Below are positions 27,893-37,312 of a DNA stretch of 64,000 nt, piece by piece; the first letter of the stretch is position 1; the number at the start of each line of letters is the position of its first letter. Both the position numbers and the translations under genes were made by a program. Location of the stretch: NCBI GenBank assembly GCA_900541415.1, contig UQJP01000020.1, positions 1 to 64,000 of the forward strand, in the 5' to 3' direction. A model generated the notes under the pieces. The model searched no databases. It had not been told where the DNA came from and saw only the letters and a program-made list of their open reading frames with translations. Origin of the DNA: an uncultured Odoribacter sp. GTDB taxonomy: Bacteria; Bacteroidota; Bacteroidia; Bacteroidales; Marinifilaceae.

Positions 27893-28981
27893 ATGAAAAC
27901 AAACAGGAGATTATTTTCCTTTTTGCTGGTTATGGCGTTCGCATTTGTCGGGACGCCATCTTGCATGAATTATGGACCTATCGACGAAGAGGATTTTTTC
28001 ATAGGCGGAGATCCCGGAACAGGCGCAGGTTTGTTCATTACCTGTGAAGGTAATTTTATGTATGGAAATGCCTCGTTATCCTACTATGATCCACAGGCTA
28101 AACAAGTGGAAAACGAGGTATTTGCCCGCGCTAATGGGATGAAATTGGGGGATGTGGCACAGTCGATGGTTATCCGTAACGGGATAGGATGGGTAGTAGT
28201 CAATAATTCAGGAGTTATTTATGCTATCGATATTCATACGTTTAAGGAAGTGGGGCGGATTACAGGATTTACTTCTCCCCGGTACATTCATTTTTTGAGC
28301 GATGAGAAGGCATACGTCACCCAGCTTTGGGATCCCCGTGTGTATATCATAAACCCGAAAAAATTTGAAATCTCCGGTTATATCGAAACCGATATGAATT
28401 TTAAGACCGGATCGACCGAACAAATGGTGCAATACGATAAGTATGTGTTTACTAATTGCTGGTCGTATCAAAACCGGATACTTGTGATCGATAGCGAAAA
28501 AGATGAGGTGTGTGACCAGATCACTGTCGGTATCCAGCCGACCTCTTTGGTTATAGATAAGAACAATAAGCTTTGGACGGTAACGGACGGCGGGTATGCC
28601 GGCAGTCCTTATGGACACGAGGCTCCCACCCTTTACCGTATCGATGCCCGTACCCGGAAGATAGAAAAGCAGTTTAAATTTGAATTCGGGGATTTCCCTT
28701 CGGAGGTCACACTCAACGGTACGCGGGATACGCTGTATTTTATCAATTACGATATTTGGCGTCTTCCGGTGGATGCCGAACGTTTTCCGGTGCGTCCCTT
28801 TATCGAGTATAAAGAAACAATATTCTACGGGCTTACCGTGAATCCGGTTAATTCCGAGGTGTATGTAGCCGATGCCATAGATTATGTGCAGCCGGGTGTC
28901 ATATTAAGATATTCCCCACAGGGTGAACTATTGGATGAGTTTAAAGTGGGGATTATTCCGGGTGCATTTTGTTGGAGATAA
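27893..28981 (+). CDS. btuG: BtuG-like beta-propeller surface lipoprotein 2 (DUF5074)
   Basis: 362 residues. The lipobox is at C24 (TPSC), followed by MNYGPIDEED. Propeller blades are evident (GLFITCEGNFMYGNASLSYY, VIYAIDIHTFKEVGRITGF, VYIINPKKFEISGYIE, ILVIDSEKDEVCDQITVG). The opening SLSYYDPQ blade and the overall length fit BtuG, the cobalamin-binding cap of BtuB in gut Bacteroidales, better than the first propeller does. It is in the riboswitch operon upstream of the TonB receptor. The symbol rests on family and context. Confidence 0.78.
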   Translation: MKTNRRLFSFLLVMAFAFVGTPSCMNYGPIDEEDFFIGGDPGTGAGLFITCEGNFMYGNASLSYYDPQAKQVENEVFARANGMKLGDVAQSMVIRNGIGWVVVNNSGVIYAIDIHTFKEVGRITGFTSPRYIHFLSDEKAYVTQLWDPRVYIINPKKFEISGYIETDMNFKTGSTEQMVQYDKYVFTNCWSYQNRILVIDSEKDEVCDQITVGIQPTSLVIDKNNKLWTVTDGGYAGSPYGHEAPTLYRIDARTRKIEKQFKFEFGDFPSEVTLNGTRDTLYFINYDIWRLPVDAERFPVRPFIEYKETIFYGLTVNPVNSEVYVADAIDYVQPGVILRYSPQGELLDEFKVGIIPGAFCWR

Positions 28982-28997
28982 TTATAATTATACGATA

Positions 28998-30797
28998 ATG
29001 AAAAACAGATGGATATTTTTATGCTTTTGGATGGTGGTTATCGCTTCATGTAATAAAGATGAAGATATTACCACGTTCAATCCGCAGCCGCCGAAAATTG
29101 CGCTCGATAGCGAGAATTCTATTTATAAGGCAAAGGTTGGACGGGAAGTTACAATCGCTCCTGTGTATGAGAATATAGCGGGAGCTATTTATACCTGGAA
29201 AATCGATGGACAAATCACCTCCACGGATTCGGTTTTCCGTTATACTTTTGAAGAGAACGGAGAATATTTTGTCACGATAGAGGCCACAACCCGCTATGGC
29301 AGTAAAAGTGAGGAGGCGAAAGTAGAAGTTTCCGATCTTGCCCCGCCTGTCATTTCTTTGGTTGTGCCTCCGGCCGGATTGGATGTGGTGGCTGGCAAGC
29401 AATATTTGCTGGAGCCCGATGTTCAGAATGCCGATAGCACTACATTGTTTAGTTGGAAAATTAACGGAGTGGAAGTGGGGAATGAGAAGGATTTTACCTT
29501 TTGTGCACAGGAACTCGGCGAATACGAGGTGTCGTTTTATGCCGAAAACGGTGATGGTAACGATACCAAAATCTTTCAGGTGAATGCTTTGGAGCGTATT
29601 CCGGTGAAAATTGTTTTTCCGGCTCCGATGTACGGCCTGTATGATGAAGAAGTGATTAAATATGTGTCTTTGGGACGGACTATTTATTTGCGTCCTTACC
29701 TTTTCGATGAGGTCGAACCCCGCTTCCAGTGGAAACTTGACGGCATCGGTCTGCCGGGAGCTACGTCGCAGATGTTTGCTTTTAAACCGGAAGCAACGGG
29801 CGAGTATTCTCTTTCGCTTACAGTTACAGATAAAGACGAGTCGGTCAATGAGTCTTCAGCTAAGATTACCCGTAACATCACGCGCAAGAAAGAGTATGAA
29901 ACGACCATCGGGATAAAAGTCGTTTGCTGTGAAAGAGAGGGGTATTATCAGCGCACTTCTTCAGGCAGCAATAGTGCGGGTATTCAGGAGGTGCTGGAAT
30001 TTGTTGCAGCTCCCGGACAGTTTGTCAATGAGCATTATCAAGTGTCGTCCCTTGCTGAAGCTAAAGCTTTTGCCCGGGAAAGCCTGAATAAGGGCACTTA
30101 TGTTTCGTTGGGTGGTTTCGGAGGTTATATCATCGTCAGCTTCGATCATAGTATCGATAATGTTGAGGGACAGTATAATTTCTCGGTTTTAGGCAATCAG
30201 TTCGAAGGGAGTTCGGAGCCCGGTGTCGTATGGGTCAGTCAGGATGTAAACGGGAACGGTTTGCCGGACGACGAATGGTATGAGCTCAAGGGGAGTGAAT
30301 ACGGGCTCAGTTGTACGAAACAGTTTTATGCGGTTACTTATTACCGTCCGGAGGGTACGGGGATGAATGTTCCCTGGAAGGACAATTACGGAAAGACGGG
30401 TTCTGTCGATTATTTGAAACAATTCCATTCCCAGTCCTATTATTACCCGAATTGGATCAAAGAGAATAGTTATACTTTATTTGGCAGTTGCCTGGAAGCC
30501 CGGAATTATCAGGATGATGATAAGGCGGAAGAAAACGGTTCTTCGGAATATTGGGTGAATCCTTCTTATGAATGGGGGTATGTGGATAATTACGGCTCGG
30601 ATATGATTGCCGGAACTTCGTGGGTCGGTTTTAAGATTTCCAATGCCGTAAATCCGGATGGTTCTTCTGCCAATTTGAAATATGTTGATTTTGTGAAAGT
30701 CGTGAATGGCTTGAACACCAAAAGCGGCTGGCTGGGTGAGGTTTCCACGGAAGTGGTGGGATTTAACGATGAAAATATCAATAAAACGGGAAAATAA
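28998..30797 (+). CDS. PKD-domain surface lipoprotein of the cobalamin operon
   Basis: 599 residues from the ATG at 28998; the ATG at 28923 lies inside the previous gene. The lipobox at C18 (IASC) is followed by NKDEDI. Three PKD/Ig-like domains (about 35-310, e.g. YTWKIDGQITSTDSVFRYTF) precede a distinct C-terminal domain of about 270 residues rich in aromatic and Gly residues (SLGGFGGYIIVSFDHSI, WVSQDVNGNGLPDDEWYELK). That domain has a calcium-loop-like DVNGNGLPDDE segment. I recall PKD proteins of this kind near B12 loci in Bacteroidales, but their role is not settled. Cobalamin binding or complex scaffolding is inference. Confidence 0.7.
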   Translation: MKNRWIFLCFWMVVIASCNKDEDITTFNPQPPKIALDSENSIYKAKVGREVTIAPVYENIAGAIYTWKIDGQITSTDSVFRYTFEENGEYFVTIEATTRYGSKSEEAKVEVSDLAPPVISLVVPPAGLDVVAGKQYLLEPDVQNADSTTLFSWKINGVEVGNEKDFTFCAQELGEYEVSFYAENGDGNDTKIFQVNALERIPVKIVFPAPMYGLYDEEVIKYVSLGRTIYLRPYLFDEVEPRFQWKLDGIGLPGATSQMFAFKPEATGEYSLSLTVTDKDESVNESSAKITRNITRKKEYETTIGIKVVCCEREGYYQRTSSGSNSAGIQEVLEFVAAPGQFVNEHYQVSSLAEAKAFARESLNKGTYVSLGGFGGYIIVSFDHSIDNVEGQYNFSVLGNQFEGSSEPGVVWVSQDVNGNGLPDDEWYELKGSEYGLSCTKQFYAVTYYRPEGTGMNVPWKDNYGKTGSVDYLKQFHSQSYYYPNWIKENSYTLFGSCLEARNYQDDDKAEENGSSEYWVNPSYEWGYVDNYGSDMIAGTSWVGFKISNAVNPDGSSANLKYVDFVKVVNGLNTKSGWLGEVSTEVVGFNDENINKTGK

Positions 30798-30798
30798 T

Positions 30799-31878
30799 AT
30801 GAGAAAAATATTGGCTTTTCTTGGCTTTACCTTGTTGTTCTGTGCTTGCGATAAGGACGAGAAGACGGTGTATGAATCCGATTTTATTGGGAATGATAAC
30901 CGTGTGGTGTCGTTTGCCCTGATTTCGGCTGACGGTGAAAGGTTTCCGGCTTCGATCAAAAACGATGAGATTATCATGACCTTGCCTTCCGATTTGGATA
31001 TGGCAGGGATTAAACCGGAGTACCAAATGTCGGAGAACGCAGCTTTACAGCCCGATCCGAATAATATTTCCGATTGGTTGCAGGAATACCGTTTTTTGGC
31101 GACTTCCTATTCGGCAGAAAGCCGGGTGTATCTATACCGCGTGAACCTGACAGAGACCGGAAACCGATTGAAAAGTTATACCCTGAAAACACAGGAGGAG
31201 GTGGATGCTTTTGCCGGGAACGGTGTGACAGAGGTCCTTGATTTAACGATTGGGACTTCGGAGTCGGGTGCTTCTAAAATTACGAATTTAAAAGGATTGA
31301 GTAAATTGAAGAAAGTTGCCGGAAAATTAAAAATCTGGTCTTCCGCTTACACCGGGGAAAATTTGGAAGGGTTAAATGCCCTTGAATCGGCGGGATCGCT
31401 TGAAATAAACTGCAGCAGTATTTATCTGCCGGCTTTGAAGAGCGTTGCTTATGGGGCTTCTTTCGATGGGTTTATTGACATCGACCTGCCGGTATTGGCT
31501 ACTGTCGGAGGTGATCTTTCTATAAACGGCGCTGTGAACCTGGAATTGGTAAAAGTTCCCAATCTTCAGTACGTAGCCGGAAAGTTATATCTGGCCGGAG
31601 GAAGAGAGTGTAAGATAACGGTGATTGAGATGCCGGAACTGATATCTGTTTATGAATTGGAAATTTTGATGTTCCGTTATTTAACGGTCCTTCAGTTGCC
31701 TAAGCTGGAGGAGGTTTATGGTGTGCGGATGAATTACGGACAAAATTTTTCTGATTTTTCAGTTTTTGCTCCGTTTGTTCCGTTATTGGACGAGGAGCAT
31801 TGGAGTGTGACCAGATGTCTTTATAATCCCACTTATCAGGATATGGTGGATGGTAAATATACAAACCAGGAAAATTAA
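30799..31878 (+). CDS. Repeat-rich surface lipoprotein A (receptor-L/LRR-like), cobalamin operon
   Basis: 359 residues from the ATG at 30799. The lipobox at C17 (LFCAC) is followed by DKDEKT. After a beta domain (about 25-120), short repeats of the type LKKVAGKLKIW, LESAGSLEINCSSIYLPAL and LATVGGDLSINGA suggest a parallel beta solenoid resembling receptor L domains. The C-terminal motif, W-x-V-T-R-C-L-Y-N-P-T-Y-Q-D-M-x-D-G-K-Y, recurs in the next protein, so the two are paralogues. The stop is 6 bp before the next start. Placed directly before btuB, it is a candidate surface partner of cobalamin uptake. Confidence 0.68.
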   Translation: MRKILAFLGFTLLFCACDKDEKTVYESDFIGNDNRVVSFALISADGERFPASIKNDEIIMTLPSDLDMAGIKPEYQMSENAALQPDPNNISDWLQEYRFLATSYSAESRVYLYRVNLTETGNRLKSYTLKTQEEVDAFAGNGVTEVLDLTIGTSESGASKITNLKGLSKLKKVAGKLKIWSSAYTGENLEGLNALESAGSLEINCSSIYLPALKSVAYGASFDGFIDIDLPVLATVGGDLSINGAVNLELVKVPNLQYVAGKLYLAGGRECKITVIEMPELISVYELEILMFRYLTVLQLPKLEEVYGVRMNYGQNFSDFSVFAPFVPLLDEEHWSVTRCLYNPTYQDMVDGKYTNQEN

Positions 31879-31884
31879 AACAGG

Positions 31885-33885
31885 ATGAAATACACGATAT
31901 GTTTTTTGTTGGGGATATTCGGTTTGCTGGTGTCGTGCGGGACAGATGAAACCGTTGTCGATCCTTTTAAAGGAAAGGATCATTATATTTATTCTTTTGC
32001 CCTGACGATCGGGGATCAGGTTTACGATGCAGAAATAGTGGATACGCTTATCCGGGTGACGTTGCCTCCTAATATCTCTTTGAAGGATGCGTCCGTCCGG
32101 TATGAACTTGCCGAGAAAGTAACGATTTCACCTGCCCCTGAAACCATAGAGGATTGGAGTCGCCCCGTGAATTTTGTCGTTGTTTCCCATAGCGGGGAGC
32201 GGCAGACGTATACCTATGATTATGCCTATGAGGATATAGTTTATAAAGGGAACATATTTTTAAAGACACAGGCGGAAGTGGATGTTTTTGCTGTCACGGG
32301 TATTTCGGCGATCGAGGGAACGCTGACTATCGGATTTTATGAGAACAATCCCGTGACCAATTTAGATAGCTTGATTCATCTGCATCGGGTTGACGGTGCA
32401 ATTGTTTTTAAATATCCGGGGTATCTTGAGAGTATTCGTGGATTGGAAAACCTGAAAGAAGTGGGAAGCCTGACGATTCCGGATAATGAGTTTGTTACTT
32501 CTGTTTCTTTTCCCGATTTGGAACGTGTGACTTCGGATTTGTTAATTCTGAGCCAAAATGTCACGGATGTGTCCTTGCCTTCGCTACGGACGGTCGTTCA
32601 TGATTTTTCAATCCGAAATATAAAAAAGAATATCAATGCCTGCCATGTCGGTAATTTGGAATCATGCGGGGGAAAATTGTCGGTTTGGGGAAGTGGGGCT
32701 GAATTTACCTTTCCTAAATTGACAAGTGCCAATAGTTTGGATGTTAGGGGAAATGTCAATTGCCCTGAATTAAGCAGCGTGTCGGATATTATGATAAGCG
32801 GTGGCGTTGCGTCGTTTCCGCTCCTTAAAGAGTGTAAGAACATCCAGACCTATAATGACGGGAAGGGAGATTTTCCGGTTTTGGCAACCATTGTGGAGGC
32901 TGCTGCTGTTTCCTCTACGACTTCTACGCCTTGCCTGACAACGGTCGGGGGCGATTTCAGCGGTTTTTCTCCTCTTTTGGAATCCGTGGGAGGGGTGTTG
33001 AGTTGCGGCAGTGCTACGCTGATCGATATGCCCCATCTGCAAAAGGTGGGAGGGCTCGACATAGGGTTGTCGGCTTCGGTGGATTTGACAAATCTTCAGA
33101 TCGGGCAAAAATTGGTGGTACATCAGTCGAAGGGGGTGGTATGTACCCTGAAAGGTCCGGAAGAATGTGATTATTTATTAAATGTTCAGTTTGCCGATCA
33201 GCCGGAAAATATTACGTTTGAGGGTTTTAGGAAGGTTGGAGCTTTGGAGGTGTATGTTTGGGAAGGGAGTCTTTTGTTGCCGTTCGTGTATGAAGTGGAA
33301 GGAGATTGTAGTTGTATGGTGGGGAATAGCGGGGCGGACGACAGGATTGAATTGGCGAATCTGAAGAAGGTGGGGGGCACGATCGGATTGTTTGCACATC
33401 AGATTTCCTGTCCGAGTTTGGTGACTATCGGTAAGAAATTGAAATTCAGTGATAATAATACGGCTTTTGAAGTGTTGTCCTTACCTGTGCTGGAAAGTGT
33501 GGGGAATGGATCGCTTGCCCTGACGAATCCTTGTTTGGATATTGATTTGCGGTGGTGTAAGAGTTTGAAACTCCCGGTGTTGAAACAAATTCAGGGAAGT
33601 GTGAATATTGCTGCCGGTGTTGCAGAGCGGATTGCTATGCCTGCTCTTACGACATTGGACGGAACCCTGCAAATTACAGGTAACAATAGCGTTTTAACCA
33701 CGCTGGATTTTCCTTTGCTGGCGGCTATCCGGAAGGTCGAGATTAAGAATTGCACGGTCCTGAAGGATTATTCTACGTTTGCCGGAGTGATTCCGGAACT
33801 CAATTCATCGACCTGGCGGATTTCAGGTTGCGGTTATAATCCCACCTGGCAGGATATGTCGGACGGTAAGTATATCGGGCAATAA
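31885..33885 (+). CDS. Repeat-rich surface lipoprotein B, longer paralogue
   Basis: 666 residues. The lipobox at C18 (LVSC) is followed by GTDETVVD. The same plan as the preceding protein is roughly doubled: an N-terminal beta domain (FALTIGDQVYDAEIVDTLIR), then about 500 residues of solenoid repeats (LKEVGSLTIPDNEF, LQKVGGLDIGLSAS, LKKVGGTIGLFAHQ, LDGTLQITGNN) and the shared C-terminal W-R-I-S-G-C-G-Y-N-P-T-W-Q-D-M motif. Its stop is 3 bp before the btuB start, indicating tight coupling. No function is recorded to my knowledge; the expansion of repeats suggests a larger binding surface. Confidence 0.68.
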   Translation: MKYTICFLLGIFGLLVSCGTDETVVDPFKGKDHYIYSFALTIGDQVYDAEIVDTLIRVTLPPNISLKDASVRYELAEKVTISPAPETIEDWSRPVNFVVVSHSGERQTYTYDYAYEDIVYKGNIFLKTQAEVDVFAVTGISAIEGTLTIGFYENNPVTNLDSLIHLHRVDGAIVFKYPGYLESIRGLENLKEVGSLTIPDNEFVTSVSFPDLERVTSDLLILSQNVTDVSLPSLRTVVHDFSIRNIKKNINACHVGNLESCGGKLSVWGSGAEFTFPKLTSANSLDVRGNVNCPELSSVSDIMISGGVASFPLLKECKNIQTYNDGKGDFPVLATIVEAAAVSSTTSTPCLTTVGGDFSGFSPLLESVGGVLSCGSATLIDMPHLQKVGGLDIGLSASVDLTNLQIGQKLVVHQSKGVVCTLKGPEECDYLLNVQFADQPENITFEGFRKVGALEVYVWEGSLLLPFVYEVEGDCSCMVGNSGADDRIELANLKKVGGTIGLFAHQISCPSLVTIGKKLKFSDNNTAFEVLSLPVLESVGNGSLALTNPCLDIDLRWCKSLKLPVLKQIQGSVNIAAGVAERIAMPALTTLDGTLQITGNNSVLTTLDFPLLAAIRKVEIKNCTVLKDYSTFAGVIPELNSSTWRISGCGYNPTWQDMSDGKYIGQ

Positions 33886-33888
33886 AAA

Positions 33889-35988
33889 ATGAATAGGCTG
33901 ATATTGATAATGGTTTTGTGCGGTGTGGCTCTTTGCGCTTCGGCACAGGGAGATACCCTTCGTCCGAATACCGCCCGGAGGGATACCAGCGGACGGTTTG
34001 CGTGGCAAATCGTGCTCGATGACGTGAAAGTTACAGGACAGCGTTTGATGAAAAAGATAGGTACACAGGAGACGAAAATTACAGATGAAATCCTGCGTGA
34101 TAATATTGCTTCGCAAATGTCGGATGCGTTGAAATACGGCACATCCATATATGTCAAGGAGTACGGGCGAGCCACTCTTGCCACGGTGTCTTTCCGGGGG
34201 ACATCCCCCTCACATACCCAGGTGATGTGGAACGGGATTAAGATTAATTCACCGATGTTGGGGATGGTGGATTTTTCGATGATTCCTTCTTATTTTATCG
34301 ATGATGCTTCGCTTTTGCACGGGACTTCTTCTGTGAATACCACAGGAGGAGGATTGGGAGGGGCTGTCGTTCTTTCCACGCAACCCGCCGATGCGCAGGG
34401 GTTCAATTTGCAATATATTCAGGGGATCGGTTCTTTTCATACTTTCGACCAGTTTTTGCGTCTGACTTATGGCAATGACCATTGGCAGATGTCTACCCGT
34501 GCGGTGTATTCTTTTTCGAATAATGATTTTAAATATAAGAACTATAATAAGAAGATGAATATTTATGACGACGATCATAATATCATCGGCAGTTATTATC
34601 CGGTGGAGCGTAATAAAAGTTGCGACTTTAACGATCTTCACCTTTTGCAGGAAGTTTATTATAATACCGGCAAAGGGCATCGTTTCGGACTGTCTGCCTG
34701 GTATCTGGATTCCCGGCGCGGAATACCGATGCTTAGTGTGGACCAGAAAGACGATTCAGAGTTTATCAATGAGCAAAAGGAACATACTTTCCGGGGATCG
34801 CTTTCATGGGATCGTATTTCCGGGGATTTGAAAACCAGCGTGAAGGCCGGATATATTCATACCGAATTGGGGTATGATTATTCCCGTGACCTGGGAAACG
34901 GGGAGCTGGCGAATATGATTCATTCCCGGAGTTATGTCAATACGTTTAACGGTACGGCCGATGCGGAGTATGCTATCGGGCAAAAATGGCTTTTTATTGC
35001 TAATGTTTCCGCTTATCAGCATTTGGTGAAGAGTGAAGACCGGAATATTATTACCCAGCAGGGGCATAATGCCATTGTGGGCTATGATAAGGGGCGGGTT
35101 GAGGTGTCCGGTTATTTTTCCGTTAAATGGCGTCCGGTGGAGCGTTTTGGGCTTGCGTTTGCTTTGCGCGAGGAAATGTACGGTAGTGACTGGACTCCCG
35201 TTATTCCGGCTTTTTTCTTCGATTATGTGGTATCGAAAAAGGGGAATGTGATCGCTAAGGCTTCCGTTTCCCGAAATTACCGTTTTCCAACGTTGAACGA
35301 TCTTTATTTTTTGCCGGGAGGAAATCCCGACCTGAAGAAAGAGCATGGCTTTACCTATGACGGCGGAATAGAGTTTACCGTTGGCCGAAAGGATAAGTTC
35401 CAATTGCATGGTGAAGCAACGTGGTTTGATTCGTATATCGACGATTGGATTGTTTGGTTACCTTCGTTTAAGGGGTTTTGGACACCCGTGAACATAAAAG
35501 AGGTGCATGCCTACGGGGTGGAGTTGAAAGGTAACCTCACCGTGCAGCTTGCAAAAGAGTGGCAGTTTGGTTTTGACGGGAATTTTTCCTGGACTCCTTC
35601 TATCAATCATGGCGATCCCGTGAATTGGGCGGATGAGGCTATCGGTAAGCAATTGGTTTATGTGCCGGAGTATTCTGCCGCTATAAACGGACGGCTTTCC
35701 TGGAAGACGTGGAATTTGATGTATAAGTGGTGTCATTATAGTGAACGTTTTACGACTTCGAGCAATGAAACGGCAACGAAGATCGGCAGGGTGTTGCCTT
35801 ATTATATGAGTGATATTACTCTCGAAAAACGTTTTGTTTTTCCGTGGGCCGATTTTTCGGCTAAAGGGGTTGTGAAAAATATTTTTAATGAGGAGTACGA
35901 GTCTGTGTTGTCGCATCCGATGCCCGGAACGAATTTCGAGATTTTTTTGGGTATAACTCCCCGATGGGGCAAACGGAATGTACGTTGA
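33889..35988 (+). CDS. btuB: BtuB-like TonB-dependent cobalamin receptor
   Basis: 699 residues with a signal peptide ending near CASAQ. A TonB-box-like segment (LDDVKVTGQRL) is followed by the plug (ALKYGTSIYVKEYGRATLATV, SFRGTSPSHTQVMWNGIKINSP, GGGLGGAVVLST) and a barrel of alternating aromatic strands ending in FLGITPRW. The substrate call rests on the operon: riboswitch and BtuG-like genes upstream, ABC importer downstream. Length and plug fit BtuB-type receptors, smaller than SusC proteins. A 167-bp gap separates it from btuF. Confidence 0.85.
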   Translation: MNRLILIMVLCGVALCASAQGDTLRPNTARRDTSGRFAWQIVLDDVKVTGQRLMKKIGTQETKITDEILRDNIASQMSDALKYGTSIYVKEYGRATLATVSFRGTSPSHTQVMWNGIKINSPMLGMVDFSMIPSYFIDDASLLHGTSSVNTTGGGLGGAVVLSTQPADAQGFNLQYIQGIGSFHTFDQFLRLTYGNDHWQMSTRAVYSFSNNDFKYKNYNKKMNIYDDDHNIIGSYYPVERNKSCDFNDLHLLQEVYYNTGKGHRFGLSAWYLDSRRGIPMLSVDQKDDSEFINEQKEHTFRGSLSWDRISGDLKTSVKAGYIHTELGYDYSRDLGNGELANMIHSRSYVNTFNGTADAEYAIGQKWLFIANVSAYQHLVKSEDRNIITQQGHNAIVGYDKGRVEVSGYFSVKWRPVERFGLAFALREEMYGSDWTPVIPAFFFDYVVSKKGNVIAKASVSRNYRFPTLNDLYFLPGGNPDLKKEHGFTYDGGIEFTVGRKDKFQLHGEATWFDSYIDDWIVWLPSFKGFWTPVNIKEVHAYGVELKGNLTVQLAKEWQFGFDGNFSWTPSINHGDPVNWADEAIGKQLVYVPEYSAAINGRLSWKTWNLMYKWCHYSERFTTSSNETATKIGRVLPYYMSDITLEKRFVFPWADFSAKGVVKNIFNEEYESVLSHPMPGTNFEIFLGITPRWGKRNVR

Positions 35989-36155
35989 ACGATGCTTGGG
36001 CAGGAGCCGGATTTATGGTTCCGGTCGGAGTGGTTTTTATGAGAGAGACTGTGGAATAGGAGGTGAATCTATTGGCGGAATATGCGGAATATCGATAAAA
36101 TTTCAGTTAATTCGCGTGGCCGTATCATTTATATATTAGCTAAAATAATACCGTT

Positions 36156-37289
36156 ATGAAACGAATTCTTTTACTTTTAACTCTTTTCGGCTTTTTGTTG
36201 CTGGGGGGCTGTAAGTCTAAAAATGCAACTTCGATAGCTGCTTTTACGAAGAGTGTTTATACTCCGGAATATGCTGCCGGGTTTGAGATAGCCGGAGCAG
36301 ACGATTCACAGAGTACGATAATCCGGATTTTCAATCCCTGGCAGGGGGCGAACGATGTGGAAATGTTGTATTTTATTGCCCGTAACGGCGAGCGTCCGCC
36401 CCGCGATTTCGACGGTGTGACGATTCCCGCCGGAGCCCGCCGGATTGTCTGTATGTCGTCCAGTTATATTGCTATGCTGGAGGCTTTGGGACAAACGGAA
36501 CGGGTGGTAGGAGTTTCCGGTATCGATTTTATATCCAATTCTTATGTTACGGCTAATAGGGCGAATATCAAGGATGTAGGCTCGGAAATTAATTACGAGG
36601 TGTTGGCCGGATTGGCTCCCGACCTGGTGTTGCTTTACGGGATCGGGGATTCGCAGTCTACGGTGACCGATAAGTTGAAAGAGCTCAATATCCCTTATAT
36701 GTATATGGGTGAATATTTGGAAGAGTCTCCGTTAGGAAAGGCCGAGTGGCTGATGGCGATTGCCGAGGTCACGGATTGCCGGGAAGCGGGCGGGAAGGTT
36801 TTTGAGGCAATCCCCCAGCGTTACCATGCTTTGAAGCAACTGACAGCCGGGGTGGAAAAGCGTCCCACCGTGATGCTGAATACGCCTTGGAATGACAGCT
36901 GGGTAATGCCGTCTGTGAAAAGTTATGTGGCACAGCTGATCGAGGATGCCGGAGGTGATTATATTTATAAGAAGAATACTTCCAACAGTTCGCTGCCTAT
37001 CGGGTTGGAAACGGCTTATGGGCTGATCCGCGAGGCCGACGTGTGGCTGAATGTCGGGATGGCAACCACGCTTGGGGAGTTGAAGGCTATGAATCCGCAG
37101 TTCACGGATGCAAAAGCGATCCGGGAGGACAAAGTGTATAATAATAACCTGCGTCTGACTGCCGGGGGAGGGAACGATTATTGGGAGTCGGCTGTTGTAC
37201 ATCCGGATATTGTACTTCGGGATTTAATTCGTATTTTTCACCCGGAATTGGTGAGTGACGATTTGTATTATTACCGTCATTTGGAATAG
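36156..37289 (+). CDS. btuF: Cobalamin ABC transporter substrate-binding lipoprotein
   Basis: 377 residues. The lipobox at C19 (LLGGC) is followed by basic KSKNA, so unlike the operon's acidic-tagged lipoproteins it should stay periplasm-facing. The class III binding-protein fold is shown by ARRIVCMSSSYIAMLEALGQ, RVVGVSGIDF, LAGLAPDLVLLYG and, near the end, GGGNDYWESAVVHPDIVLRDL. It would receive cobalamin from BtuB and deliver it to the permease encoded next. Siderophore binders share this fold; the riboswitch context favours cobalamin. Confidence 0.82.
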   Translation: MKRILLLLTLFGFLLLGGCKSKNATSIAAFTKSVYTPEYAAGFEIAGADDSQSTIIRIFNPWQGANDVEMLYFIARNGERPPRDFDGVTIPAGARRIVCMSSSYIAMLEALGQTERVVGVSGIDFISNSYVTANRANIKDVGSEINYEVLAGLAPDLVLLYGIGDSQSTVTDKLKELNIPYMYMGEYLEESPLGKAEWLMAIAEVTDCREAGGKVFEAIPQRYHALKQLTAGVEKRPTVMLNTPWNDSWVMPSVKSYVAQLIEDAGGDYIYKKNTSNSSLPIGLETAYGLIREADVWLNVGMATTLGELKAMNPQFTDAKAIREDKVYNNNLRLTAGGGNDYWESAVVHPDIVLRDLIRIFHPELVSDDLYYYRHLE

Positions 37290-37312
37290 GAGTAATCGGG
37301 ACGGCTTTCCTG

